From Bilabrum cf. latius (Eukaryota; Bigyra: Bicosoecida; Bigyra; Bicosoecida), in contig OZ237766.1 in assembly GCA_965178125.1 (NCBI GenBank), forward strand, positions 62,001 through 126,000: a DNA stretch of 64,000 nt, read 5' to 3'. A program made the position numbers and the translations under genes. Within the stretch, counting starts at the first letter, position 1. Every line of letters begins with the position of its first letter. Of the stretch, positions 32,914 through 43,896 are shown piece by piece. The notes under the pieces are model-generated. The model did not search any database, was not told the origin of the DNA, and saw nothing but the letters and a program-made list of their open reading frames with translations.

Positions 32914-33383
32914 CGCGATCCGCGGCCGAGAATAATGTTCGTTTGTTAATGTTGCATGAGTCCAATTTAATGCTTGCAATTCCGTTCACACTATAGCAGC
33001 AAGGTGCAGTCATGCAAGCAACGGCGCCGCGACCACATCCCCTCGCAAAAATGTCGAATCCGTCAGTCCAGAGGTACAAAAAAATCAGTCGTTGGTACGA
33101 AGTAGTCCTTGCCCGTGGCCTATCTAGCAGAGCAGTGCCGCGTCTGGATGCTCGTCGAGTGAGCAGCGGACGGGCGATCAGCAGCAGCCATCGGGGCCAA
33201 GAACCGCAAACACGCACGAAGAAGAAACACAGGCTACCGACTGGGAAGTAGCCCATAGCAAGCGATCACCGTGCAGCCCGGCGGCAGCAGACGCAGGACT
33301 GGCCTGCAGGGCCAGGACGTATCATCCCACCCTGCCGGCTGGCCCATTGTGTCGATTGCTTGCTTCCATCGTGGTGATGCTGT
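32914..33383. other. Convergent intergenic region
   Basis: 470 bases between two convergent stops. A plus-strand frame at 33012-33251 and an antisense frame are open but lack family features and have no supporting context, so I call no gene. Confidence 0.4.
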
Positions 33384-35885
33384 TCACCACCCCTGGTGCC
33401 CGCTGCCCTCCTCCAGCCACGAGCCCAGACTGGTTCCCGCGAGATCCAGCGACCCGCTGTGATCCAGGCCGGCAGACACGCCAGTGCCGGAGCCGGATGG
33501 CGCCGCGTGCGCTGCAATGCCGTGCACCTGGGACCGGCTGGAGGACGGCCCCGGGGCGGACCGGCTCGTGTGCATTGCACTGCTGTGCGGTTGCGAGGCA
33601 GGGGCCACGGTCCTCGGGCCTGAGTGGTGCTGGTGCAGGTGCTGGTACTGCTGGGGCTGGTGCTACGACTGCTGGACATGGGCCTGGGGGGCCTGGCTGG
33701 TTGCAACCAGCATCCTGCCGTCCTCCAGCACCGGCACAGCCACCCACCGGAATCCTGCCTGCTGCGGAGGCATGGGCGGGACGGCCATCTGCACCTGGCT
33801 CAGCGCCTGGGCCTGGGCCTGTGGTTGAGACTGGGACTCGGAATGGGAACGGGGCGCACCCATAGAGGAAGACCCGAAGGGCCAAGCGGAGACGGGCGCA
33901 CTCGTCACATGAGGCTAGTGCTGCTGCTGGTGGACGGTGCCCACCACCAGCCCTGGCTGCATCCGCACGCCATGGGCCTGGGCCTGGGCCTGGGCCTGGG
34001 GCTAGGCAGCGGCGGCAGAGGTCCACTGGGGCTGAGTCTGGGCGTGGGCCTGAAGCCGAGCCCGCTCGTGCACCATAGCACTCGTCACACCGATGCCCAC
34101 TCCAGCACCCACGCCCAGGCCCAGGCCCAGCCCCGCATCCACAGAGACTTCCGGCAGGTGCGCCAGGTCACTGCTGCCCATGGAGCCTCCCACAAGCTCA
34201 GGCTGTGCCTGGGGCTGCACCTGTGGTTGACCGAGCGCCATCTGCGCGATGGCCCGGTCGGGCGCGTCTCCTCCCTGCCACAGGGGCGAGCTGGAGGATC
34301 CCGCGTGTGACGAGTGCGCGTGCACGTCGGACCCGAGGCTCCCCGCGGCGAGGAGGCCAGAGGAGGCCCCCGCCGCCCCCATCCCAAGCGCGGCATCATC
34401 CGGCCCTACGCTCATGCCCAGGCTGGCCAGAGAGTGCTCCCGCCCGCCCTCCATCATCGCGTGGGACATGCCCACGCCGGGGACCAGCGCCCTGCCGTGG
34501 GCGTGCCTGTGTCCCCGTGGGCTGGCATGCCCGCTGCCGCTCGCCACTGCCCCACTGTGGAAGGACGCGCCCTCTATCTCGGAGCGGGTCGAGTGCATCG
34601 TGCCTGCACCTGCACCTGCACCTGCACCACCGTGCGGTGCACCGTGGTACCGCTCCCGGTGGAGCTCCAGCTCCTCGCCCGACACGCTGCGGGGACTCTC
34701 TATGGCGGGAAGCAGCTGCGCCCCCCCCTGGTGGGCGGGGGGTGACCCCAGCCCGGGGGGAGGACCCCTGGACACAAGACCGCCTGACCGTGCGCTGCCT
34801 TCTCCTCCTCCTCCTCCTCCTCCTCCCCCGTAGGAGCGCGCGCTGTCCGCGGCGGGGCTCAGGACACCCCTACCACTCGTGGTGGTTGGGTATCCCGTGT
34901 GACGAGTGCGGTCGTCGCCGTCCCCGCGAGCCTCCTACAGCCGGCTCAAGTCCATGCGGGGCACACCGGGGCGCGCCCCTCCTTGCCCGTGGGGTGCACC
35001 GGCCGCGGCCTTGTCGGAAGAGGACTACGCGGCCGATCCACGGCTGGAGTAGAGCGACGAGCGGGACCCGTTGGACCCGTGCAGCCTCAGGTTGTGCCTC
35101 GCCGAGCCTGAGCCTGAGCCGGAACCTGACCCCTCCCTCTGGCTGCTCGCGGCCATCGGTGCCCCGCCGGCGGACGACTCCAGCTTGCTCTCCATCTGCC
35201 GTTTTTGCTATCTTTCAATTGGAAACACGCCGCCCTGGGACGACTTTTGCATCCAGAGGCGCTGCCTGGCGCCGGATTGCGTGTTTGCCGCGGCGGTTGC
35301 TGGCGCGGTCGCTTGGGACCCGGCGGACATTGACACGCCGGAGGGAGCATCTCCGGTCGCTCCGGGCCTGCTTGGCCTATACTTTGATGAAGAGGATGCC
35401 TTGGAAGGAGGCTGCCACTTGCTGCTGCGAGCGGCAATCGCAGGGGAGGGAGCCGGGACGTATCGCGAACCAACACCAGCGCTCCGCTGCGGCTGCTTCG
35501 GGCGGTAGGGAGCACCAGACAGTCTTGCACGCGCAGAATTGGGGAGTGGTTGCTGCTCGGGTGCAGTAGTGGGACCGCTCAGAGGTTTGGTGCGAGGAGA
35601 CACGTGCTCGTCTGCCAATCCGCCGGTCGAGGCAGCCGAAGGTCCCTTGGCAACTGATCCACCCTGCTTGGCTCCCTTGATCATGTCTCGGGTTGCTGGA
35701 AATGCTTTGTTGAGGCTCATTCCAACCTCTTTAGCCACCTTGACGCTCTTTGGGTCGATAGCGGCGGAAATGTCGTCTTCGACGGGAGCAGGGCCTGGCG
35801 TCGCAGCGTCACGCCGGACGTCCCTCCATGAGTTCGACATTTCGCGGTATTCCTTCCGTTCTGCGCAAATCACGCAATAAGTCAT
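33384..35885 (-). CDS. Gln/His/Gly/Ser-rich protein of unknown function
   Basis: A single frame of 833 residues runs from ATG 35885 (or 35840, MSNSWRDV) to TGA at 33384. Six TAG codons lie in it: 35208, 35025, 34935, 34002, 33915, 33663. Their contexts are telling: ERxQKRQMESK, VHQQQHxPHV and VQQSxHQPQQYQ all sit among glutamines. The N-terminal 100 residues (DISAAIDPKSVKVAKEVGMS, KAFPATRDMIKGAKQGG) look folded, and MTYCVICAERKEY carries a CxxC if the longer start is used. The rest is low complexity with (QAQA), (GLGLG) and poly-Gly runs. No known family was recognised. Intrinsic disorder is likely. Several copies of TGTGACGAGTG occur in both orientations. Confidence 0.66.
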
Positions 35886-36314
35886 TGCATGTGGTTCATA
35901 TTTCGGTGGACTTTTAGCTGAAGGAACGCTTTGGTCGGGTGAAATATCGTTCTTAAGCAAAGTGCACCCGCGACTTGTGGTGGTCCGAATTTATCCGTAA
36001 ATGGCCTACACATAAACAGATGATTGCTGAAACTTACATGCTTATCTAAAATTACGCCCAAATCGCCAGCGACAGCTTGTCGCAGGCGCTTCGCGAGACA
36101 CTGGTGGGTCGCGAAAGATGCGCTCACCCATTGCAGCAAGACAGACCAAGAAGCAGAGCATCTTGTGTTCCGCAATTTGGCGCCGCGCAATGCTGCGGAA
36201 TGGTGGGGGCGGCTTCGAGTTTACCCTTCCAATGAATACACACGCCGTTGGGGAGTTCCCGGTGAATCAAACACAATTCTGAATGCCATATGTCCCATCA
36301 GCCTTTTTCGAGCA
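35886..36314. other. Intergenic between two minus-strand genes
   Basis: 429 bases, more AT-rich than the flanking genes. They should contain the promoter of the Gln-rich gene and the 3' UTR end of the pectin acetylesterase gene on the other side. No gene seen. Confidence 0.4.
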
Positions 36315-37580
36315 TCAGCACGTCGGGTTGCACGCGTACGGGTGCTCGGTGTGCAGCGTGCACGGCAGGTGCGTGTGCTCCTCGGCGGGGGCCGGCTTGC
36401 CCGCTGCCACTGCCCCCCACCACGCATCGAATGCCTCCTTGAAGCTGACCCCGTCGACCTTGATCGAGGTAAAGGTAGTCCCCTACGAGGCCACGTGCGA
36501 CACGCACGAGTGCAGGAAGGCCCCGTTCCCCGGCTGCGAGAACTTGGGGGTGCTCTTCATCGTGCCGAGCATGCTGCTCGCGTAATCGTTGAACTGCCCC
36601 ATCTGCGTGGAGTTGCACTGGTTGTAGTCCTTCCCGCAGGCCTCGTACCCTGGCAATCCGTTGCACGACGCCCGCGCAGGGTCGTTGGTCTGGGGGTCAA
36701 GCACCGTGGTGAACTCGCATTTCAGCTGCCAGCTGTCCCAGGGACAGTTCATGATGAAGGTGGGCACCTCGGTGTGAGCCCACGAGAACTGCGCCATTCC
36801 GCACTTCCACTCGTCACCCGAAGGCATGGCAGACACGCACCTCTGGTTCACACCACCCGTGGCGTTCTAGAACGTCATCGCGTACTTGATCTACATCGGA
36901 TACACGTAGTCCCCTGCCGCGTTCTGGCGGTCCAGGAAAAACCCGCTGGCCGGCGCAGCCGCCACCGTGGCCCGCGAGTACCTGTCCGAGATGTACTGCG
37001 AGTGAAGGTAGGCAGCCAGACCGCCCGCGGACCCCCCCGAGACGAGCACCTTGGAGGCATCGCTCAGCCCGTGCATCGTGTCCAGTTCCTTGAGGATGGC
37101 CTGCAGGTTGGCGAACCCGCGACACCGGATGGTCTCGTTCGTCCCAGGCACGGGGACGTCACCCTCGCGATTGCCCGCAAAACTCATGCCGTCGAGGTAC
37201 CAGAGCACCACGCGGTTCGCACCGGCCAGTGAGTTGTACTCTGGGATGGGCGAGCTGGGCCCGGCCTCGAATTTGAATGTCTTTGCGAGGTTCTTGGAGG
37301 AGCCCAGCTCGCCCTTGGACCGCTCGTACGATTCCACCTCGTCGTAGGACCACCCGCCCCCTTTGAAATAAAGCACCCAGGTGGATGCAAGCGCCGGATC
37401 GGACGCCTTTGTGAAGTAGTACGCGGGCGGGCTGCCGTCCAGAGCAGCCGCATCGTACTCGGCCACGATGGAAGGATCCACGATGAAGAGATCAAGATCG
37501 GGGTAGGCCTCGCCCGCGAATGCCGGCACCGCACCGCAGAGTGCCAAAGCAACCAGAGCCAATGAGAGTGATCTCGCCAT
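36315..37580 (-). CDS. Pectin acetylesterase / Notum-family carboxylesterase
   Basis: This 421-residue protein starts with a clean signal peptide (MARSLSLALVALALCGAVPA). Family motifs are WVLYFKGGGWSYD, NRVVLWYLDGMSF, the nucleophile elbow VSGGSAGGLAAYLH (about residue 180), ASGFFLD, NATGGVNQRC, and the cysteine-rich end PCTLHTEHPYACNPTC. The enzyme would remove acetyl or acyl esters from extracellular polysaccharide or protein. TAG codons at 36891, 36867 and 36483 fall in conserved regions (YPMxIKYAMTFxNATGG; HVASxGTTF). Only with them read as sense does the protein reach the conserved C-terminal cysteines and TGA at 36315. It is divergent from the JmjC gene, with 121 bases between starts. 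Confidence 0.88.
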
Positions 37581-37701
37581 TGCGCCGTTCAGGGCGATCG
37601 AGGCGAAGAGTAGCACGGTTGCACTTCGTTGGTGTTTTACCACTTTGAGCACGCTACATCGACCATACGCATCCTTCTCCATTTCCTGTTCAAAGTGTGC
37701 C

Positions 37702-38930
37702 ATGCAGGCAAGCATGTACGGAGTGGAAGACGACGATGTCTAGTTCATGGAGAGCATCGCGCAAGCTATGCATGTTGTGCCGGGCTAGACATCAGAAAAG
37801 GGCACACTCGGCGCCAGTTGCAGTAGTAGTGCCCTTGGGACGGATGGACCAGCCGGTTAGGAGTTTCCGGCTTTCTCTGAAAGCGCAACGGCATCTGCAG
37901 AGTCTTTAAGTTCTATCCAAGGCAACCCCGTTGTACAGGCTGGCGTAAAGCGAAAGAGGCGGGAGGACGAGACAGCAGCAGCAAACCAGCGCCACCAGGT
38001 CAACCCAGCATCCGATTCCAGGCAGCCGTGGCATTGGTCCCCTCTGCTGCAGCTTCCTGATGATGTAACATTGAACATACTGGGTGGGTTGGACGGCCAC
38101 ACGCTGCTCTCCGGCGTGGCTCCGAGCAGCAAGCGGCTGTACGTGCTCGCTCACTACAACGACCTTTGGCGGCAGCTGGTGCTGCCCCGATGGGGCGGTT
38201 CATTCGCACAGCCGACCGACTGGACTGGGTGCTGGAGAGACGCATTTGTGGCCACCGTCACGCGCGAGCGCGGGACTCCCGGTTCCTACCGCCCGCACGC
38301 CCCTCTGTCCCTGCGGGCCGTGTCTTCCACTCTGCTCCTGAAGCAGTGGAGGTGCGCCAACCTGCCCATCCGGCCGTTGCCCCGGGGGGTGGGGCCTGTG
38401 GTGCTAGGGGTGGGGCCTGCGGTGCTAGGGGGTAGCGATGGTTCTTGCTCTGACAGCCAGGGAGGGGGGAGCACCCCGGAGCCAGTGGGGGGTCGCGAGA
38501 TCGGCTCGGTGCAGGGAGGGGGGGAGCAGGAGGGGGGGCATGGGGAGGGTGGGGGGGCAGGCAGGGGTCATGTCTCCAAGCGAGCGAGGGTGCAGCGGGG
38601 GAGCACTTCTATCCCCCCAGGTGGGGACACGGAGCCCCCGGAGTGGCTCAGGGGTCCTTGCACAGTGCCAGTGGAGGAAGCTTCTGATTTGACTCCGGAT
38701 CGATTTGCGACCAAGTACGAGAGGCCAAACCTGCCTGTTATGGTGCGGGGCCTCACTCGTCACTGGCCAGCCATGCGGAAGTGGGCCCAGCCGGGGTACA
38801 TGGAGTCTTGCGCCGAGGAGGGCGCGGGCATGACGGGACGGGCGCCGAGTGCCAGCGGGGAGGCGGGGACTTCTCCTCCTTCCCTCCCAGCGACAGGAGG
38901 CTCCGGTGCATAGCATGTGCCGCCACCGCT

Positions 38931-38963
<33 letters not shown>

Positions 38964-40056
38964 TTCATCTTCATCTTCATCGGCTACCGCCGGCGCGCGC
39001 CCTGCATCCGGGCAGGGCACGGGGAAAGCGAAGGAGGACAAGTTTGTCGCGGGAGGCATCCGGTTCTCGATGCGGGAATACATGAGGTACTGCCTGGCTG
39101 CCGGGAGTGGTGTGACGAGTGGCCGTGGCACCCCCAGCGGAACCGACCCGGCCTACCCGGTCCCCGACGGCGCCGCGCACTGGGACGACCAGCACATGTA
39201 TCTTTTCGACCGGCAGCTGGCGCGCAAGGCACCCCGCATGATCGGGGACATCGACATACCCCCCATCTTTGACCACTCCAGAGACGCCTTTGCCCTCCTG
39301 GGCAAAGAGGCGCGCCCCCACTGGCGCTGGATCATCATCGGCCCCTCCCGCAGCGGCTCGACATTCCACAAGGACCCCAACGGGACGTGCGCTTGGAACG
39401 CGCCCGTGGTGGGCCGCAAGAAGTGGATCTTCCTGCCCCCCGAGCTGGCTCCCCCGGGGGTGCACGCCTCGTAGGATGGGGGGCAGGTGGCGGCGCCCCT
39501 CTCCCTGGGGGAGTGGTTCCTGGATTATTATTCCGAGTACAGGGCCTGGCTGCGGCGGATGGGCAGGGAGCCGCTCGAGTGCATCTGCGGGCCCGGTGAC
39601 GCGGTGTTTGTTCCCCAGGGGTGGTGGCACTGCGCGCTGAACCTGGACACCCCGTGCGTGGCCATGACCAGCAACTACGTGCCTCTCTCGTGCCCCACTG
39701 CGGTGCGGCGGGCCATCCGGTTCGCCGAGGAGCACCCAGACCAGGTGAGCGGGTATGATGAGGAGGGGCTGGCGGAGTCGCACGCGGCCCGCCTGAGGAA
39801 GGCCATCGAGGAGCGTGACCCGGGGGTGCACTCCGCCCTGCAGGCCCTGGACAAAGAGGAGGAGGAGGCCCGGAGGGAGAGGAACAGGAGGGCGGGAGTG
39901 GAGATGGAGGGGAGGTGGAGGGACGTGCTGGGGGAGCGGAGTAGCGTGTATTTTGGGGGACAAGAAGGAGAGGGGAGCGAGTCCGGGGGTGGGCTGTTTG
40001 GGGGTGCATCGGACGGTGGTGATGGTGATGACTAGGGTGGTGATCTCGGATGGTGA
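37702..40056 (+). CDS. F-box/JmjC protein hydroxylase, JMJD6-like
   Basis: The 784-residue protein starts at ATG 37702 (next in-frame ATG 37714). An F-box-like segment (LPDDVTLNILGGLDGHTLL...YVLAHYNDLWRQLVL, about residues 118-160) precedes a JmjC domain. Iron ligands are H556 and D558 in STFHKDPNGT and H643 in GWWHCALNLD. The fold context (RSGSTFHKD, GRKKWIFLPPE, PGDAVFVPQGWWH) matches the JMJD6/PSR group of 2-oxoglutarate oxygenases. It would hydroxylate or demethylate protein substrates; the F-box could link it to SCF ubiquitin ligases. Six TAGs are in frame (37741, 37786, 37858, 38911, 39472, 40033); 39472 lies between the HxD motif and the distal histidine. A Ser array from TCGTCC/TCATCT repeats lies at 38930-38980. 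The stop is TGA. Confidence 0.87.
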
Positions 40057-40133
40057 CAAAGTTCGAAATCTATTGCAATGTCTCCTCCCATCTCAGGATC
40101 ATGGCGTTCATTGCACGGTCCAATCGTTCATGA

Positions 40134-41701
40134 TCATTTCTCGAATCCAGTCGCCACAACCCTCCGCCCCCCCCTGCCCTTCCCCGACCGCCTGCCCTTC
40201 CTCAGCGCCTTCACACCACCTGCGCCTGCTCCTGACCGCCCGCCACCCTCCTCATCTTCATCTTCATCGCTGTTGCCCTCCGCCTGCTCCTGCGCCCCCG
40301 CGGGCCCACTCGACTGCAGCTGCAGGCCCACTCCGGGCGCGGCCTGCTTCTTGAGCTCGAAGGCTACCCCCCCCTCCCCCCTCCTCCTCACGCGGGACAC
40401 CTGCCCCACCGCCGCATCCCCCCGCGAGTCAACCTCTGACACCCCGTCTACCGCCCGCCGCGCGAGCCCTGCGTAGTCCCCCGCCCCCGCACTCGATTGC
40501 GCGGCGCCGCTCCCTTTGCGGAACCCCTCCCTCAGCCTCGCCGCCTCCTCCCCGCCCGCTTCTCTCCGCTTGGAACCCCCCTCCACCGAGGCCACGCCGC
40601 TGCCCTGCCAACCCGCCGACTGCCACGCGGACAGTTCCGCAGCGGCGTCGTGTGCGCGGCGCCGCACCTCCGCGGCCGCCTCCAGAGCGGAACCGCCCCC
40701 TGCCCCCAACGCAGCCCCGGCCATGCCCCCCCCTCCGTGGGGCAACACGGGCGGCACCACCGCCCTGTCCCCCCCCGCTTCCACGGCGGGACCCACGGCC
40801 CCTCCCCTGCCCTCCCCCTGGGGCCCCACCTCCCCCGCGTCGGCCAGTGCCAGCAGCCTGTCTGCCCGCTCCTTCACTGCCGCCCGCATCGCCGAGTGCA
40901 CCGCCCGTGCCCCCTGCAACGATGCCTCACGCATCGATCGGAGCGCCTCCACCCCGCAGCGCGCCGCCATCCCCGCCCTCACCACGGCCCCCGTCCTGGC
41001 CTCAAAGCAGAACTCCGCCGCCGCCCCCCCGCTCATGCCCTCCTCGTCACACGGGTCCACCAGGATGTTGCGACCAACTTGCAGGGCCCCGCAAGCGGCG
41101 GGCAGGCTCGACATGGCCACGCCCGCATCTGCCAGGGCCAGCGCCGCAGCGTTGGTGGCGCAGCAGAGGGCCCCACCGTCGTCGTGCAGGACCAGCAGGC
41201 TGACGTGCAGCTGCGATCGGGGGTACAGGTGCAGCATCACGCACGGCTCCAGACTACCCTTGATAGCCAGGGCACAGTCCACGGAGCGGTGGTCTCCGTG
41301 CCTCCTGGGCCTCCTCTCGATCTTGGCGAACGGGGCCACGGTGAACTCGACCGAGATGCCGGCCGCGCCGTGGTGCGCGCTGGAGCGGCGGTCTGCCTGC
41401 GTAGGGAGTAGTACTAGCGGACGCAGGATGAATTCAATATATTTCAAGACAAGAGACTGCTGGTTGAGCGAACTTGCGCTGCTCGTAGTACTGGCAATCT
41501 CACCTCCTGCGGTCCGTGTACCACGGCGTACACTTGCGTGAGCCCCATGCACATCACAGCGCTGCCATCCGGCTGGTCTCCAGACGATCCAACCGATGCC
41601 GAGTTGAATACGCCGAGCCTGCAATGGACCAATCTTCCTTCGCTGGGCAATCTGCCGTCAAGCCGGTACCCAGCGAGATTCACGTAGTCTCTAGAAGACA
41701 T
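40134..41701 (-). CDS. Exosome core subunit RRP41-like (RNase PH fold) with long C-terminal extension
   Basis: Exon 1 (41701-41504) and exon 2 (41396-40134) join via a 107-base GT-AG intron into 486 residues. Residues 1-245 match RRP41/Ski6: YRLDGRLPSEGRLVHCRLGVF, QVYAVVHGPQE, VEFTVAPFAKIERR, then ALALADAGVAMSSLPAAC and LVDPCDEEG. RRP41 is one of six RNase PH-fold subunits in the exosome ring, which is inert in most eukaryotes and threads RNA to RRP44. The last 240 residues are an Ala/Gly/Arg-rich extension, far beyond the usual 245-residue length, ending in a basic patch (KALRKGRRSGKGRGGRR). There is no TAG codon; the stop is TGA. The gene is convergent with the JmjC gene (77 bases apart). 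Confidence 0.87.
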
Positions 41702-42133
41702 TGGTCAAGTCCAAGTAGATTTCTGGTGGTTTAGGTAGAGTATAATCTATGACGCCACGTGTTTGTCCTTTTTGTAGGTGCAAGCGTTGTACAATGCAGT
41801 TTCTATGCGGAGAAGAGCAGTTGCAGCTCCGATCAAAACTGGAATGCCTCACAAAGTTCGACGGTCGAACCAATTCGATGATTTGAACGGTTTCAGTACT
41901 TTGCTGGTGATCCAGCTCGGTTTTCTCGAAAATCTCCTAGATTATCAATAATAAGATTATTGTCGGTGCTCCTATTATATCTTTGCGGATTCTGAACCTC
42001 ACAGCGGCAGCTGCATTGGCTTCAAAGGCTCACCAGCAGCAGTGCGGTCAGGTGCTGCACAAAAAGAGGTCAATCGAAAAGGTACACAGCCTCTAAGCCG
42101 CACTCAACCCGTAGTTTTAGTAGTAGTTTATCA
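41702..42133. other. Divergent intergenic region
   Basis: 432 bases between the start codons of the RRP41-like gene and the giant gene. It is notably AT-rich at 41870-42000 and is probably a bidirectional promoter. No RNA gene was recognised. Confidence 0.4.
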
Positions 42134-43864
42134 ATGAATTCGAATTCGTCGCGTGCTAGCGGACCGCGGACAAACAGCAGGAGCGTGATTGTGCGGTAGC
42201 GAGATGGAGTCGACGGAGCCGTCACAGGCGCTAAGCAACATGCACGCGCAGCTGCTTCCACTCTTCGGGGCAGTAATCCTACATCTCAGCCATCCAGTCG
42301 GAGGCGGCAAGCCAGGCGCCACGTGGTCACGCCAGTGGCTGCAGGAGCCGCCAGTGCCAGTGCAACCAAGGCAGCGGCAGGAGCTGCCCGCTGTCCGCTG
42401 CAGCCACCACAGCTGCCGGTCCCCGGGCCAGCGCGGGGGGCGGCCACCACTGCGGCCACCCGCTCCAGCAGGCATGCCGGCACTAGGCCGGCCCGCGGCA
42501 GCGGAACCTCTAGGGGCGCCGCGCACACCCGACCGCCTTCCTCCTGGCGCCCCTCTGCCCTGGCCAGCCACTTGGCCCCGCTGACTGCCCTGTGCGAGAG
42601 CAGAGAGGACGCCGCACTGGTGGGTGCCATGGGGGACTGGCTGCAGGGGGGGAGGGCCAGGCGATGGGCCGCGGGGGTGGGGTCAGAGGCGGCTGCCGTG
42701 CCATCGACGGAGGTGGGTCCATTGCCTCTTTGGGCCACTGCCGCGCCTAGTGCGGAAGCAAGCGTGGGACCAGGGAAAGCAGCAGCAGCAAAACAGCTTC
42801 AAGAGAGAGGGAAAGCCAGTGGAGATGACCCGCGCGCCGCCCGCCTGGCACGCTGGCAGGCCGCCCTCGATCAGTCGGTTACAACCGCCGTAGTTGTTCC
42901 CCAGCGGCTGGTCTCTGCCATGCGGGCGGTGCTAGCAGATCGCGCGGAGCCCGATGGTGTGACGAGTGAGGGGGAGGGCAGGGGCAGGCACCGACCCAGG
43001 TCCAAGCGCAGGTCCAGGGGGACGAGTGGGGCGGGGGCCGCGTCTGCCGTCCCACCGGGGGGTGTCCAGGTGGGCGTGCTGGGGGCGAGGGGTGGGGGTA
43101 GGGCCGGTCGGTTGGCGCGGCAGGCCCAGCAGCAGGTACAGCGCGGGGAGGAAGACCGGAACAAGGAAGAGGCCCTGGGGCTGGTGCAGGGATGGGAGCT
43201 CGAGGGGCTGCTGGCCCCCGTCCTGGGGGCAGGGAACAAGAAAGGGATGGATCCAGGGAACAGAGAAGGCGCAAGCATGGCACAATCAAAGGGGACAGGG
43301 ACAGGGACAGGGGCAGGGGCGGGGCGGGCGGCGGGTGACGTGTGGGTCGAGGAGATGAGCGGTGCCGCGCGATCCGGGGCCGGTGCCGCAGCCCACGGCT
43401 CCGTGGTCAAGATGCAGCTAGCAGATCGACGGCTCGTCGCGGTTCATTTTGATTCCGAGTCCGTTGCGCGGCGCCGAGAGTTGGTTCCGCTGGTGGTGCT
43501 CTCGACGCGCGAGCTGCACCAGTGGGCCTCCATGGTCTTGAGAGCCCTGAGGGGAGTGCGGTCGAATGCCAGCGGGATTGCCAGCGGAGCCAGCAGCAGC
43601 AAGAAGAAAAAGGGGGCCGGAAGTGGAGCGCAAGCTGGGGATGGTGACGCCGACGCTTCCTCCTCGTCGACCCCCCCAGCGAGCACTCCTCCGCTGAGGA
43701 GGGCCTTGGATGCCTTCAAGGCGGCGCAACACGCGGCGAGGGCGAGGGCCAGCGCGAGTGTGACGAGTGCTCAGATGGGCCCGCTGGTGTTTCCCGCCGG
43801 TGGGCTGGCCGGTCCCTCGCCCCCGCGCTCCTTGGCGTCTGCTGCAGCGGCCCGTGGGGGCCCT

Positions 43865-43896
<32 letters not shown>

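Noticed and set aside
33012-33251. Small basic open frame between two convergent genes
   Set aside because: Eighty codons with no homology, no signal of splicing and no context; it could be UTR sequence. Not called.
36315-37580. Pectin acetylesterase and other TAG-containing genes as pseudogenes
   Set aside because: Only TAG interrupts them; there are no TAA, TGA or frameshifts, and catalytic and structural residues on both sides of each TAG are intact.
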